A stretch of 16,412 nucleotides of DNA, taken from contig JACPHN010000270.1 of NCBI GenBank assembly GCA_016188575.1, positions 1 through 16,412 of the forward strand, given 5' to 3'. The notes beneath the pieces are model-generated. The model ran no database searches. It was given only the letters and a program-made list of their open reading frames with translations, and was not told the origin of the DNA. This DNA comes from Candidatus Schekmanbacteria bacterium (GTDB taxonomy: Bacteria > CSSED10-310 > JACPHN01). How positions within the stretch are numbered: the first letter of the stretch is position 1; every line of letters starts with the position of its first letter. A program made the position numbers and the translations under genes. Positions 1 through 7,889 of the stretch are shown piece after piece.

Positions 1-141
1 GACCGATATCCCCGGCCGTCGGTTCACGGATCAAGCCACCACAGGCCTACTTGCTCCCGGCCATACCCACCCAACTGCCACGCCCCGTCTGGCCTACTTT
101 TCGCCGGCACACCCCGGTCGTTTTTCGCCAGCGTTGAAGCA
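1..141. mobile_element. Probable terminus of an IS21-family insertion sequence (partial)
   Basis: Three related units lie close together. They are aGGCCTACTTgctcCCGGCCa (about 43-63), tGGCCTACTTTTCGCCGGCA (about 89-108) and cGGTCGTTTTTCGCCAGCG (about 115-133). Read on the minus strand these become the TGGCGAAAA-acGaCC and CGGCGAAAAgtAGGCC units typical of the multiple terminal repeats of IS21-like elements, where the IstA transposase binds. None of the three plus-strand frames across 1-135 resembles the ATPase that follows, and the ATPase frame has a TGA at 135-137. The outer end is probably a CA dinucleotide at 129-130 or 140-141, as IS21 ends are usually 5'-TG...CA-3'. No istA or istB coding sequence is inside the window; it would lie beyond the left edge. 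Family assignment rests on remembered terminal-repeat style and is moderate. Confidence 0.5.
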
Positions 142-188
142 ATGGGCCGACTCTCTGTATTCTCGACGATCTTCAATGGGCCGATGCG

Positions 189-1868
189 TTGAGTCTTGGG
201 TTCTTTGAGCACATTGCAATTAGCCTTCCCATTGAGAAGACCTCTTTATTGTTCTTCGGAACATTCCGGGGCGAAGAAACAACAGAAGAGCTGTCCAAAA
301 TCAGCGCTCTCGATTCAGTCGCGAGCATGCGCCTGGATCGCCTCGGCTTGGAAGGCGTCACGTCTCTGGTCGGAGATGTGCTGGCGATCCGACCGGCGCC
401 CATGATCTTCTGCAAGTTCCTCGCGCGATGCTCGGAAGGAAACCCGTTTTTCGTCGGCGAGTACGTGCGGGCCGCTGTCGAATCGAGAATGCTCTGGCGT
501 GACGACGAAGGTGCCTGGCAAGTGGGCGAAGAAGCTGACGAGGGTGCCGCCATGTCGAACTACGAAGCTCTGCCGTTGCCTTCATCCATCCGACTGCTCG
601 TGCAGCAACGGCTGGGCAGGTTGTCCAGAAACGCGCGTAAGATCGCACGGGTCGCCGCGATCGTCGGCCGGGAATGCCCACTGGCGCTGCTCCGGCCGGC
701 CACAGGGCTGGGCGAGGAGCAGATCGCGGACGCCTTGGGGGAACTGGCGCGCCGCGAGATGATGGATATCGAAACCTCGAGAGTCGTGCGCTTTGCTCAC
801 GACAGGCTGCGGGAAGGAGCACGTGGCCAGATCCGGCCCAGTCGGCGGCCGGGCCTGCATCGCCGCGTGGCCAAGGCCTATGAAGCCGTAACCGACACCG
901 AGATAACCGGTGCTGAAGTGGCGAGTCACTGGGAGCAAGGCGGGGAGCCCGAGACGGCCCTGCCCTACTACCTGGCTGCCGCCCGCAAGGAGCGGGACCA
1001 TTACGCGTGGTCGGAGGCAGAAACGTGCTACCGTGCCTACTTGCGTCTGGCTCCGGATTCCTCGCCGAATACGGTCCAGGCGCGGTGGGAGCTTGGAGAT
1101 CAGGTGCTCTGCACCCGGGGGGCGCTGCGTCAGGCAATAGCGGAGCTCGACGAGGCGCTCGTGGGAGCTCGCAGAGCGGGAGCGCCCGAGCTCGAGGCCA
1201 GGATCATCGGTTCGCTAGGGAAGACATACAGGATCACAGGCCCGATGGACCGTGCCCGCGCGTACCTGGAGCAGGCGCGGCAGGCCTGCGAGCAAGCTTT
1301 GACGGTATTCCGCGAGATCGGCGACCCGCGTGGCGAGGGGATCGCGATGAAGCTCCTGGCCACTCTGCACCTGGAGCAAGGGCAGATGGAGCGGGCGCGG
1401 GAGCTCGCCGATGGCGCCCTGGCCATCCATCGGAAGACCGGCTTCCGGCCGGAAGAGGGCGCAGTACTTGGCGATCTGGCACTTCTGGCTCTCATGGCTG
1501 GCGGGGACACGGGTGCTGCGGCCGCGCTTGGCTGCGAAGGCGAAGCGATTTACGCGCCGCTCGGCAACAAGGTAGTGCTGGGAGAGATGCTCTGCATCCG
1601 CGGGCATATCGAGCTCGCCGCAGACCGGAGCGGCAGCGCCTTGCTGGCGCGAGCGCGCGAGCTGGCCGAGGCGGCAGGCGCCGGACCGGATAGCGCGCTC
1701 GGCAAGGCAATCCAGAAGTTGCAGCGCGCGACCGCCGCCTTCGAGGCCGGAGAACATTGCGGCCTGTTTCGGGGCCATAAGATCGAGGATATCCCCGAGG
1801 GCTTGCGCCGCTGGCTGGTCGATGCGGGCCATCTTGCCCCGGACCGCGCCGGGCTCCCCAAGGCCTGA
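189..1868 (+). CDS. 5'-truncated AAA-type ATPase with TPR tail (kinase-associated type)
   Basis: This is the C-terminal half of a signalling ATPase of the predicted-ATPase/STAND type, often fused to Ser/Thr kinase domains in Myxococcota and relatives. Coding resemblance begins upstream of the TTG at 189: codons 153-185 read LCILDDLQWAD, the Walker B region. The frame closes at a TGA at 135-137, inside IS-like DNA. Walker A and everything before it are absent. Visible order from the TTG: the segment after Walker B with a GTFRGEE strand (about residues 24-30), a SEGNPFFVGEY motif (about 80-90), a winged-helix-like region to about residue 230 ending in FAHDRLREGA, then TPR-like helical repeats from about 250 to 530. 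The ending PEGLRRWLVDAGHL looks like the natural C-terminus of this family. The first ~120 bases are visibly less GC-rich than the rest. It is probably a non-functional remnant unless a promoter in the IS end expresses it. Family call is firm; function and partner are unknown. Confidence 0.75.
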   Translation: MSLGFFEHIAISLPIEKTSLLFFGTFRGEETTEELSKISALDSVASMRLDRLGLEGVTSLVGDVLAIRPAPMIFCKFLARCSEGNPFFVGEYVRAAVESRMLWRDDEGAWQVGEEADEGAAMSNYEALPLPSSIRLLVQQRLGRLSRNARKIARVAAIVGRECPLALLRPATGLGEEQIADALGELARREMMDIETSRVVRFAHDRLREGARGQIRPSRRPGLHRRVAKAYEAVTDTEITGAEVASHWEQGGEPETALPYYLAAARKERDHYAWSEAETCYRAYLRLAPDSSPNTVQARWELGDQVLCTRGALRQAIAELDEALVGARRAGAPELEARIIGSLGKTYRITGPMDRARAYLEQARQACEQALTVFREIGDPRGEGIAMKLLATLHLEQGQMERARELADGALAIHRKTGFRPEEGAVLGDLALLALMAGGDTGAAAALGCEGEAIYAPLGNKVVLGEMLCIRGHIELAADRSGSALLARARELAEAAGAGPDSALGKAIQKLQRATAAFEAGEHCGLFRGHKIEDIPEGLRRWLVDAGHLAPDRAGLPKA

Positions 1869-1996
1869 GATGCGGAGCTCGCCCGGGTATAGTCAGCGAA
1901 AAACGACCGTAGCGCCTATAGTACCAATGCCGGCAGGAAGGACAACAGCAGAATCGCCCAGCCAAGCGCCGAGAAGATGGCCGTTTGCCGTGGGAG
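1869..1996. other. Intergenic gap between convergent genes; in-frame hydrophobic stretch after a stop
   Basis: This is the short gap between the end of the plus-strand ATPase gene and the end of the minus-strand lipoprotein gene. No clear hairpin terminator is visible. On the minus strand, directly after the lipoprotein stop (TAG, 1997-1999) and in the same frame, 26 codons run to the next TAG (1916-1918). They contain the membrane-like stretch AIFSALGWAILLLSFLPALV. It has no ATG, GTG or usable TTG ahead of it, so it is not called as a gene. Confidence 0.3.
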
Positions 1997-2473
1997 CTAG
2001 CGCAAGCGGCGAGCGATATGGCCGTCCCATGGGCAAAACTCGCCGATCCCCAGCCAGTAGCTCAGGTTTTCCTCCACCATCGCCGGGCTCCCATCGCACA
2101 GCTCGATGGAAACCTCGACGAGATCGACGTTGCGCGGGTCGAGGTGCCAGCTCCATCTGGTGTTGAATCCCCCCGCCCCAGGCAACAGACGCCCATGCGG
2201 GTGGAGGTGCCGGCTTTCCTCCGACCTCGCCAGCTCAGCCTCCGCCGCCATGATGTCGTCGAGGTCGGCGAGCCGGATGACAAAGCTCTCCTCCGCCGCA
2301 TGGCCGCGCAGGCTCACGAGGTATTCCCGGCTCTCGTCCTCGTCGCCGCACCCGGTCGCGGCGCTGCCGGCGATTGCGAGGCAAGAGAGGATCATCGCGG
2401 TGCGGGCCGTGCTCCTGCCCGCCGCGCCGCGCCAGCGGCGGCGGTCGTGCTCAGGCGCCGCACGCGCCGTCAT
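1997..2473 (-). CDS. Small lipoprotein with BP74-like domain
   Basis: The protein has 158 residues if started at the ATG at 2473. A hydrophobic segment at about residues 27-41 precedes Cys42 (SAATGC), a plausible lipoprotein signal, so the mature part should be membrane-anchored outside the cytoplasm. Residues 63-155 resemble the BP74 N-terminal-type domain named after a Dictyostelium calmodulin-binding protein. Supporting motifs are FVIRLADLDDI near the start, W-S-W-HLDP in the middle, then IELCD (Cys126) and FCPWD (Cys147). The bacterial role of this domain is unknown. The first ATG lies 23 bases inside the upstream oxidoreductase gene, suggesting coupled translation. An internal ATG at 2395 (MILSCLAIAG) would give a more normal short signal peptide but lacks a well-spaced ribosome site. 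Domain assignment comes from memory of family motifs; the lipoprotein call is moderate. Confidence 0.7.
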   Translation of the reverse strand: MTARAAPEHDRRRWRGAAGRSTARTAMILSCLAIAGSAATGCGDEDESREYLVSLRGHAAEESFVIRLADLDDIMAAEAELARSEESRHLHPHGRLLPGAGGFNTRWSWHLDPRNVDLVEVSIELCDGSPAMVEENLSYWLGIGEFCPWDGHIARRLR

Positions 2474-4685
2474 GCTGCGCCTTCACCCAAATAGCGACGT
2501 TCTTGAAAGCCGGCGTACGTGAGCGCGCGTCGAGCTCGGGGGGCACGAGGACGTTTGCCTCCGGGTAGTACATGGCGGCATTTCCTTCGCGAATCTCGAA
2601 CGTCCTCACGAGAATGTTCGACAGGCCGCCGCAGGCGCTCGAGACGGTGACGCGCTGATTTTCCACAAGCCCGAGCCGCTCCATGTCCGCCCGGTTCAGC
2701 AGGATCACATCCCGCCGCTCCTGCCCGCGATACGCATCGCGGGAGTCGTACACCACCGTGTTGAACTGCCCCTCGGAGCGTATGGTCATCAAGCGCAGAG
2801 TCCCTGCATCGCGGGGAACCACGGGGAGACCGTGCGCGCGAAAGCGGGCCTTCCCCGCCGGCGTGGCGAAGCGCGGCTCGTGCAGCACGCGTCCGGAGAT
2901 GTGGAATTCCTGTCGGGTCCGATCAATCTCCGCCAGTCCCTCCAGGCTCGGCACGAGCTGCGCAATCAGGCGGCGAATCTGAGAATGGTCGGTGAGAGTG
3001 CGGAAATCCACCACCCCCGGCGCCACGACTTGCTCCGCAACGCGCCCAATGATCTCCACCTCGCTCATCACCCCATCGACCCGCGCAGGCCCTCCGTCGC
3101 TCAGGCGCACAAAGTTGAACATCGATTCCTGTGTGGTGGGTTGGCGCTCTTCGTCGCGCGCGCGCACCGGGAAGATCAGCGTTTCCTTCCCGCGTCCCCA
3201 CGTGTGCGTCGTATTGAGCGTCGTGTTCAGATACACCATCTGATCGATTCGCCCCAGCGCCTCGTGTGTGGGCCGGGCGTCGGGATTCGAGCCGAACAGG
3301 TTGCCACCGAGACAGAAGGCGAAGCACATCTCGCCGCGCCGCGCCGCCTGTACACACGCCATGGTGTCGTATCCGGCGAATGCCGGCGGGCAGACGCCGA
3401 GCTCCTGGAGCCGCTGGAAGGCCGCCTGCCTGATACCGGGGGTCACGCCCACCGTGCCCAGGCCCTGGACGTTGCTGTGCCCGCGGATGGGCATGACCCC
3501 GCTCGCCGCCTTCCCTACCATGCCACGCATGAGCACGAGGTTTACGATCCACTGCACATTTTCCACGCCATGGACATGGTGGGTAACGCCCATCGCCCAG
3601 GCGAAGATGGCGCTTGGAGCCTCCGCATAGAGGCGCGCCGCCGCGAGGAGCGCGGCGCGCGGCACGCCGCCGGCGTGCTCCACCGCCTCCCAGGACAACG
3701 AGCCGACAAGCGCCTCGAAGGCCTCAAAGTCCTCGGTGTGGGCAGCGATGAACGCCCGATCCAGGGCGTTGAGCGCGATGAGGTGTTTGGCGATTCCCGC
3801 CAGAACGGCAATATCTCCCCCGATGTGCGGCTGGAGGTAGAGCGAGGCGATGTCGCTGCCGGCCAGCATGCTCGCCGGGTCCGACGGTACCTTGAACCGC
3901 ACAAGGCCGGCCTCGCGCAGCGGATTGATGACCACAATGTGGCCGCCGCGCCGCCGCAGCCGCGCCAGGCTACTCATGAGCCGGGGATGGTTCGAGGCAG
4001 GATTGGCTCCGATGAGGAACACGAGCCGTGTCTGCTCGAGGTCGCTCAGCGCGACGGTGGAGGTGCCGGTGCCGAGAGATTCGCTCAGCCCGACCCCGCT
4101 CGCCTGGTGACAGTAGTAGGAGCAGTTGTTGACGTGGTTGGTGCCGTAGACGCGAGCAAAGAGCTGCAGGAGGAAACCGGCCTCGTTGGACGAGCGCCCG
4201 CTGAAGTAAAAGAAGCTCTGTTCGGGTGGCGTCCGGCGAATATGCGCGGCCACCCGCGCGAGGGCATCGTCCCACTCGAGACGGCGGAAATGGCTGTCTC
4301 CTGGGGCGGCGACGATGGGAAAGGCCAGCCGCCCACAGCGCTCCAGATCACGCGGCGAAAAGCCCTGGAGCTCCGCGAGCGAGTGAGTCTCGAAAAAGCG
4401 CTCACTGATCGCCCCCTGCATGTCAGAGGCCATGGCCTGCAGGGATTTGGAGCAGAATTCGGGGAAGTGCCCGGCCTCATTGCGCATGCCTCCCTGTTGC
4501 CCGCCCATGCCGAGTGCGCAGGTCTTGCACGCATTCCCAGACCGCATGGCGCGCAGGAGCCTGAGCGGTCCCGCGGTGCGTGCCAGTCTGAGAGCGGAGG
4601 CGACAACAGTCCAGCCGCCGCCGTGGTTGGGGAGCCTGATGCGTGTCTTCGTGCCCATGAACGCCCTATTGTCCGAGTGCAACAT
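2451..4685 (-). CDS. FdhF/YdeP-type molybdopterin oxidoreductase alpha subunit
   Basis: The 744-residue protein has the usual length for the FdhF/YdeP branch of the molybdopterin (MopB) superfamily, which resembles formate dehydrogenase H but mostly has unproven substrates. Near the N-terminus are Cys53 and Cys56 (NACKTCALGMGG) and Cys78. The third cysteine of a standard C-x2-C-x3-C set is replaced by Met60, so any iron-sulphur cluster is atypical. NNCSYYCHQASGVGL (187-201) aligns with the active-site stretch of FdhF, with Cys192 at the selenocysteine position as the likely molybdenum or tungsten ligand. The middle contains cofactor-binding stretches such as GANPASNHPR and MPIRGHSNVQG. The C-terminal part (about 640-744) matches a molydopterin dinucleotide-binding domain. 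There is no signal peptide, so it is cytoplasmic. An alternative start at 4658 (MGTKTRIRLPNHGGGW) has AGGG six bases upstream and matches family N-termini well. It lies 137 bases downstream of secDF, and its 3' end overlaps the lipoprotein gene. The electron acceptor is not evident. Confidence 0.9.
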   Translation of the reverse strand: MLHSDNRAFMGTKTRIRLPNHGGGWTVVASALRLARTAGPLRLLRAMRSGNACKTCALGMGGQQGGMRNEAGHFPEFCSKSLQAMASDMQGAISERFFETHSLAELQGFSPRDLERCGRLAFPIVAAPGDSHFRRLEWDDALARVAAHIRRTPPEQSFFYFSGRSSNEAGFLLQLFARVYGTNHVNNCSYYCHQASGVGLSESLGTGTSTVALSDLEQTRLVFLIGANPASNHPRLMSSLARLRRRGGHIVVINPLREAGLVRFKVPSDPASMLAGSDIASLYLQPHIGGDIAVLAGIAKHLIALNALDRAFIAAHTEDFEAFEALVGSLSWEAVEHAGGVPRAALLAAARLYAEAPSAIFAWAMGVTHHVHGVENVQWIVNLVLMRGMVGKAASGVMPIRGHSNVQGLGTVGVTPGIRQAAFQRLQELGVCPPAFAGYDTMACVQAARRGEMCFAFCLGGNLFGSNPDARPTHEALGRIDQMVYLNTTLNTTHTWGRGKETLIFPVRARDEERQPTTQESMFNFVRLSDGGPARVDGVMSEVEIIGRVAEQVVAPGVVDFRTLTDHSQIRRLIAQLVPSLEGLAEIDRTRQEFHISGRVLHEPRFATPAGKARFRAHGLPVVPRDAGTLRLMTIRSEGQFNTVVYDSRDAYRGQERRDVILLNRADMERLGLVENQRVTVSSACGGLSNILVRTFEIREGNAAMYYPEANVLVPPELDARSRTPAFKNVAIWVKAQHDGACGA

Positions 4686-4742
4686 GCGTCTCTAGCATCG
4701 GACCGCACCAAGGGCAAGCGATACGCCCGGGTGCCGGGCCGG

Positions 4743-4766
4743 GGATCATCGGGCCGAGAATGATCC
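4743..4766. repeat. Inverted repeat between secDF and the oxidoreductase gene
   Basis: GGATCAT (4743-4749) and ATGATCC (4760-4766) form a perfect 7-bp stem with a 10-base loop. It could extend through flanking G and C runs with one bulge. It sits 56 bases beyond the secDF stop on the minus strand and upstream of the oxidoreductase start. There is no T-run on either strand, so it is not a classic intrinsic terminator. It may attenuate read-through or be a regulator site. Confidence 0.4.
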
Positions 4767-4822
4767 GCCCCGGTCATTGCGGCCTGCACCGGCTTTCGCC
4801 GCGGCGCGCGCTGCTGGGGCCG

Positions 4823-7684
4823 TCAGGCTGGTTGGTTCTCCCCGCCCGCAGGCCGCCGCTTCGCTTGCCACTCACCCCAGTAATACGCAAGCGCGCCCGC
4901 GATGTAGATGCTCGAGTAGGTGCCGGTGACGACACCGACGGTCAGCGCCACGGCGAAGCTCCGCATGACCTCGCCGCCGAGCACCCAGAGCGCTACTGAA
5001 GACATCAGCGTGGTGCCCGCTGTCAGAATTGTTCGGCTCAGCATCTCGTTGGTGCTCGCGTTGATCAGCGGAACAAACCCACCGGTGGCGAAGCGCTCAG
5101 TGTTTTCTCGGACGCGGTCGAAAACTACGATCGTGTCATTGACCGAATAGCCGATGACGGTCAACATCGCCGCAATTGTCGGCATGTTGATCTCGTAATA
5201 GCCGATCGCCAGGACGGTTATCGCCATCCAGGCGTCGTGGAAGAGGGCCAGGATGGCGCCGAGAGCGTAGCGGAGCTCAAACCGGAAGGCAATGTAGACG
5301 AGCTGCGCCAACAGGCCAAGGCTCAGCGCGAGCAGCGCCGTGACTTTGAGATCTTTGCCTACCTGGGGCCCGACGAGCTCCGTGCGACGTTCCGCGACAG
5401 GATTCGCGGGTTCAAAGTGCGCCTTGAGCGCTTTCAGGATTCTCGCAGTCACCTCGCTCAACCGCAGCCGAACGCGGCCGCCGTCGCTTTCGACCGCGAC
5501 GTCGGCTCCAAGACCGAGCGCGCCAACAGCCGTGGCGAGCTGATCCACGCTCACCTGGTCCCCCGGAAGCAGGACAACCTCCGCGTAAGGCGCCTCGGGG
5601 TCGAAGCGAAAAGGTAGGTCGATGCCGTCTGTGAGGCGTCGGGCCACTTGCTCACGGGCTGCAGACACGGAGTCTTCGGTCGAGAGGGTACGGATGAGAA
5701 CTTCGTTACCGTCTCCGAACTGTTGAATGGAGGGATCGAAGCCGGCCCGCGACAGTATGGATCGGACCTCGGAGATGTCGACGGGATGTGCGAACTGAAC
5801 CTGCAGCAGCGCTCCCCCCGAGAAATCGATGCCCCAGTTGAGGATGCTCCCGGAGCGATAGTCGTTGTAACCGAGGGCCATTACTCCGACCAGGGTCAGC
5901 GCCGCGGAGATTCCGAGTGCGGGCTTGCGGAAGCGGAAAAAATCGATGTGCGGATCCGGTCCGACGCCGATCCAGCTCAGCATGTCTCCCCACCGCAGCG
6001 CGATTTTCCAGCCGAGCGCCTGCCGCACCTCGAAGAATGTGCGCGAGACATACAGCGCCGCGAACATCGACCCGAGCACGCCGAGAATCAGGGTGACCGC
6101 AAAACCGCGTACCGGACCAGTGCCGAGCTGAAACAGGAGAAGAGCCCCCAGCAACGTGGTGATGTTCGAGTCGGCGATTGCCGAGAGCGCCTTCTTGTAA
6201 CCGGCGGCCACGGCCACGCGGACCGACCGCCCCAGCTTCTTCTCATCCCTCATGCGCTCAAAGATGAGCACGTTGGCGTCCACGCCCATGCCGACGGTCA
6301 GGACGAGGCCGGCGAGGCCGGGCAAGGTCAGCGTCGCGCCGAATCCGGCCAGTCCGGCCAGGACCATGAGCATGGCGATGGCAAGCGAGCCAATGGCGTT
6401 GAGGCCGGCCCTCCGATAGTAGAAGAGCATGAAGAGCACGACCAACATGGTGCCTACGACGAATGAGTTTCGCCCTTGGCGAATGGCGTCGTCGCCGACG
6501 GAGGCGCCTACGGTGCGTTCCTCCAGGTATTCGACGCTCGCCGGCAGGGCGCCGGAGCGTAGCGTCAGCGCCAGCTCGTAGGCCTCTCGCTGGGTGAAGT
6601 GGCCGGTAATTTCGCCGTTTCTCGTGATTACCCCTTGCAGGACTGGCGCCGACTTGACGTGGCCATCGAGGATAATGGCCATCTGCTTGCCGAGATGCTG
6701 CTGGGTCAGTCGACCGAACGCCTGCGAGGAGGCCCCCTTGATCGTAAATTCGACGGTGGGCATGCCGTACTGATCGGCACCGACGCGAGCGCTTTGCAGG
6801 TCGCGGCCGGAGGCCGGGACGTTGTCCTGAAGGTGATAGTACCCCGCCCGCACCTCGGTGCCGCGGCTCGCAAGCTCCCCGGGAAGAACTATGGTGTCAT
6901 CAGGGCAAGCGTACAGCTCCTTTTGATCGTGCGGATCCCGGTCCGGGCAACCGTGTGGGTACTGGGCCATCAGGGCCTCCGGCGATTCGTGACTGGCGAG
7001 AACAATGCGGAACTGAAGCTCGGCGACCTTGCCGATGACGCGCTTGGCCTGGTCGGGATCCTTGAGGCCGGGGAGCTGCACGAGGATCGTGTGACTGCGC
7101 TGGCCCTGGCGTTGGATCTGGGGCTCGGCCACGCCAAGCTCATCGACCCGATTGCGGAGCGTCTCGATTACTTGCTCGAGGGCGTCCTCCTGCAGCTTTG
7201 CCACGTACGCCTGCGCTGCTGTCGCAGTCAGCATCTGGACGCCGCCATCGCCCTCCGCGGCGTCGCGGCGCGCGAGCGAAAAACTCGGTCCGAGGCGGTC
7301 CGCAAGAGTATCTTCCGCCGCTGCGAGCTCCTCCTCCGTGCGCAACGCGATCTCGAGGCGCGTCTCGACCTTGCGCACAGAAGCGTGCGGCATCGCCGCC
7401 TCGCTCAGCCATTGCTTGACGTCATTCACCAGTCCCTCGAGCTCCTTGTCCAGCACTTCCTCAGTGCGCACGCCAAGCAAGAGGTGCATGCCGCCCTGCA
7501 GGTCGAGCCCCAAGTGCAACGCATTTTGGGTCAGTCGCTGGTAGCGCTCGGGATCGGACGTGCGCAGTGCCTCGTAGGCCGCGCGCGACATGCTGTACCG
7601 CTCTGCAGTCGGCCAAAGGGTATAGAGGCATAGCGCGACGAGAAACAGGAGAAAGCCGATCTTGATTTTGAGCTCTTTTTTCAT
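4823..7684 (-). CDS. secDF: Fused protein-export membrane protein SecDF
   Basis: This single 953-residue protein joins SecD (about 1-555) and SecF (about 575-953). SecDF works with SecYEG and uses the proton gradient to pull preproteins out on the periplasmic side. It has a first membrane helix (7-24), the SecD motif LGLDLQGGMHLLL (58-70), a large periplasmic P1 region to about 390, TVGASVGDDAI (391-401), and five further SecD helices including GMGVDANVLIFERMRDE with Asp469. The SecF half has its first helix near 588-606, NWGIDFSGG (616-624), a periplasmic P4-type domain, and SVNDTIVVFDRVREN (847-861) with Asp850 and Arg857. These acidic and basic residues match positions tied to proton transport in the family. 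The ATG at 7684 has AGAGG six bases upstream, and LKIKIGFLLFL fits the normal SecD N-terminus. The open frame further upstream overlaps the divergent gene and is not coding. No yajC is adjacent. Confidence 0.96.
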   Translation of the reverse strand: MKKELKIKIGFLLFLVALCLYTLWPTAERYSMSRAAYEALRTSDPERYQRLTQNALHLGLDLQGGMHLLLGVRTEEVLDKELEGLVNDVKQWLSEAAMPHASVRKVETRLEIALRTEEELAAAEDTLADRLGPSFSLARRDAAEGDGGVQMLTATAAQAYVAKLQEDALEQVIETLRNRVDELGVAEPQIQRQGQRSHTILVQLPGLKDPDQAKRVIGKVAELQFRIVLASHESPEALMAQYPHGCPDRDPHDQKELYACPDDTIVLPGELASRGTEVRAGYYHLQDNVPASGRDLQSARVGADQYGMPTVEFTIKGASSQAFGRLTQQHLGKQMAIILDGHVKSAPVLQGVITRNGEITGHFTQREAYELALTLRSGALPASVEYLEERTVGASVGDDAIRQGRNSFVVGTMLVVLFMLFYYRRAGLNAIGSLAIAMLMVLAGLAGFGATLTLPGLAGLVLTVGMGVDANVLIFERMRDEKKLGRSVRVAVAAGYKKALSAIADSNITTLLGALLLFQLGTGPVRGFAVTLILGVLGSMFAALYVSRTFFEVRQALGWKIALRWGDMLSWIGVGPDPHIDFFRFRKPALGISAALTLVGVMALGYNDYRSGSILNWGIDFSGGALLQVQFAHPVDISEVRSILSRAGFDPSIQQFGDGNEVLIRTLSTEDSVSAAREQVARRLTDGIDLPFRFDPEAPYAEVVLLPGDQVSVDQLATAVGALGLGADVAVESDGGRVRLRLSEVTARILKALKAHFEPANPVAERRTELVGPQVGKDLKVTALLALSLGLLAQLVYIAFRFELRYALGAILALFHDAWMAITVLAIGYYEINMPTIAAMLTVIGYSVNDTIVVFDRVRENTERFATGGFVPLINASTNEMLSRTILTAGTTLMSSVALWVLGGEVMRSFAVALTVGVVTGTYSSIYIAGALAYYWGEWQAKRRPAGGENQPA

Positions 7685-7748
7685 GATGCGCCTCTGACGT
7701 CGGGGCCGCGCCGGCGGAGTTTCCGCGGGCGGAACGGCTCCCGCACCG

Positions 7749-7762
7749 GGCAAGCGCTTGCC
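7749..7762. promoter_or_regulatory. Perfect 14-bp palindrome in the secDF leader
   Basis: GGCAAGCGCTTGCC is its own reverse complement over all 14 bases. It starts 13 bases past the proposed minus-strand -10 box and lies 64 bases upstream of the secDF start codon, near the expected transcription start. It could be a repressor operator or, in RNA, a short hairpin. No second copy was noticed in the divergent region. Confidence 0.45.
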
Positions 7763-7775
7763 GCAGCCCACGATA

Positions 7776-7804
7776 CGCTTACCGACTGACATCCGCCTTG
7801 TCAA
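7776..7804 (-). promoter_or_regulatory. Putative sigma70-type promoter for secDF
   Basis: On the minus strand, TTGACA (plus-strand positions 7799-7804) is followed after 17 bases by TAAGCG (7776-7781). The -35 is perfect; the -10 matches consensus only at its first positions. It lies about 90 bases upstream of the secDF start, in the right orientation, within the gap between divergent genes. Confidence 0.4.
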
Positions 7805-7860
7805 GAACCGGCGGTTCCGTTGGCGGCGCGGAGGATGGCAGGAAACGCATCGAGCGGGCC

Positions 7861-7889
7861 TTGACACCCACCCGGCCGGGCCGTAGCCT
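7861..7889 (+). promoter_or_regulatory. Putative sigma70-type promoter for the MDR oxidoreductase gene
   Basis: TTGACA (7861-7866) and TAGCCT (7884-7889) are separated by 17 bases, placing the start site about 50 bases upstream of the ATG at 7949. The -35 is perfect, while the -10 matches consensus weakly (TA and the final T). Confidence 0.45.

Noticed and set aside
24-212. Minus-strand ORF of 62 codons at the left edge
   Set aside because: It spans both the IS-like end and the ATPase Walker B region, so it crosses the proposed joint and is a chance frame.
4085-4130. Selenocysteine (in-frame TGA) in the oxidoreductase
   Set aside because: The frame is uninterrupted and the aligned position is an ordinary cysteine codon.
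2832-4763. Plus-strand open frame of 643 codons
   Set aside because: It is antisense to the FdhF/YdeP-type gene, with composition typical of a GC-rich shadow frame (many His, Arg, Glu, Gly) and no recognisable domain.
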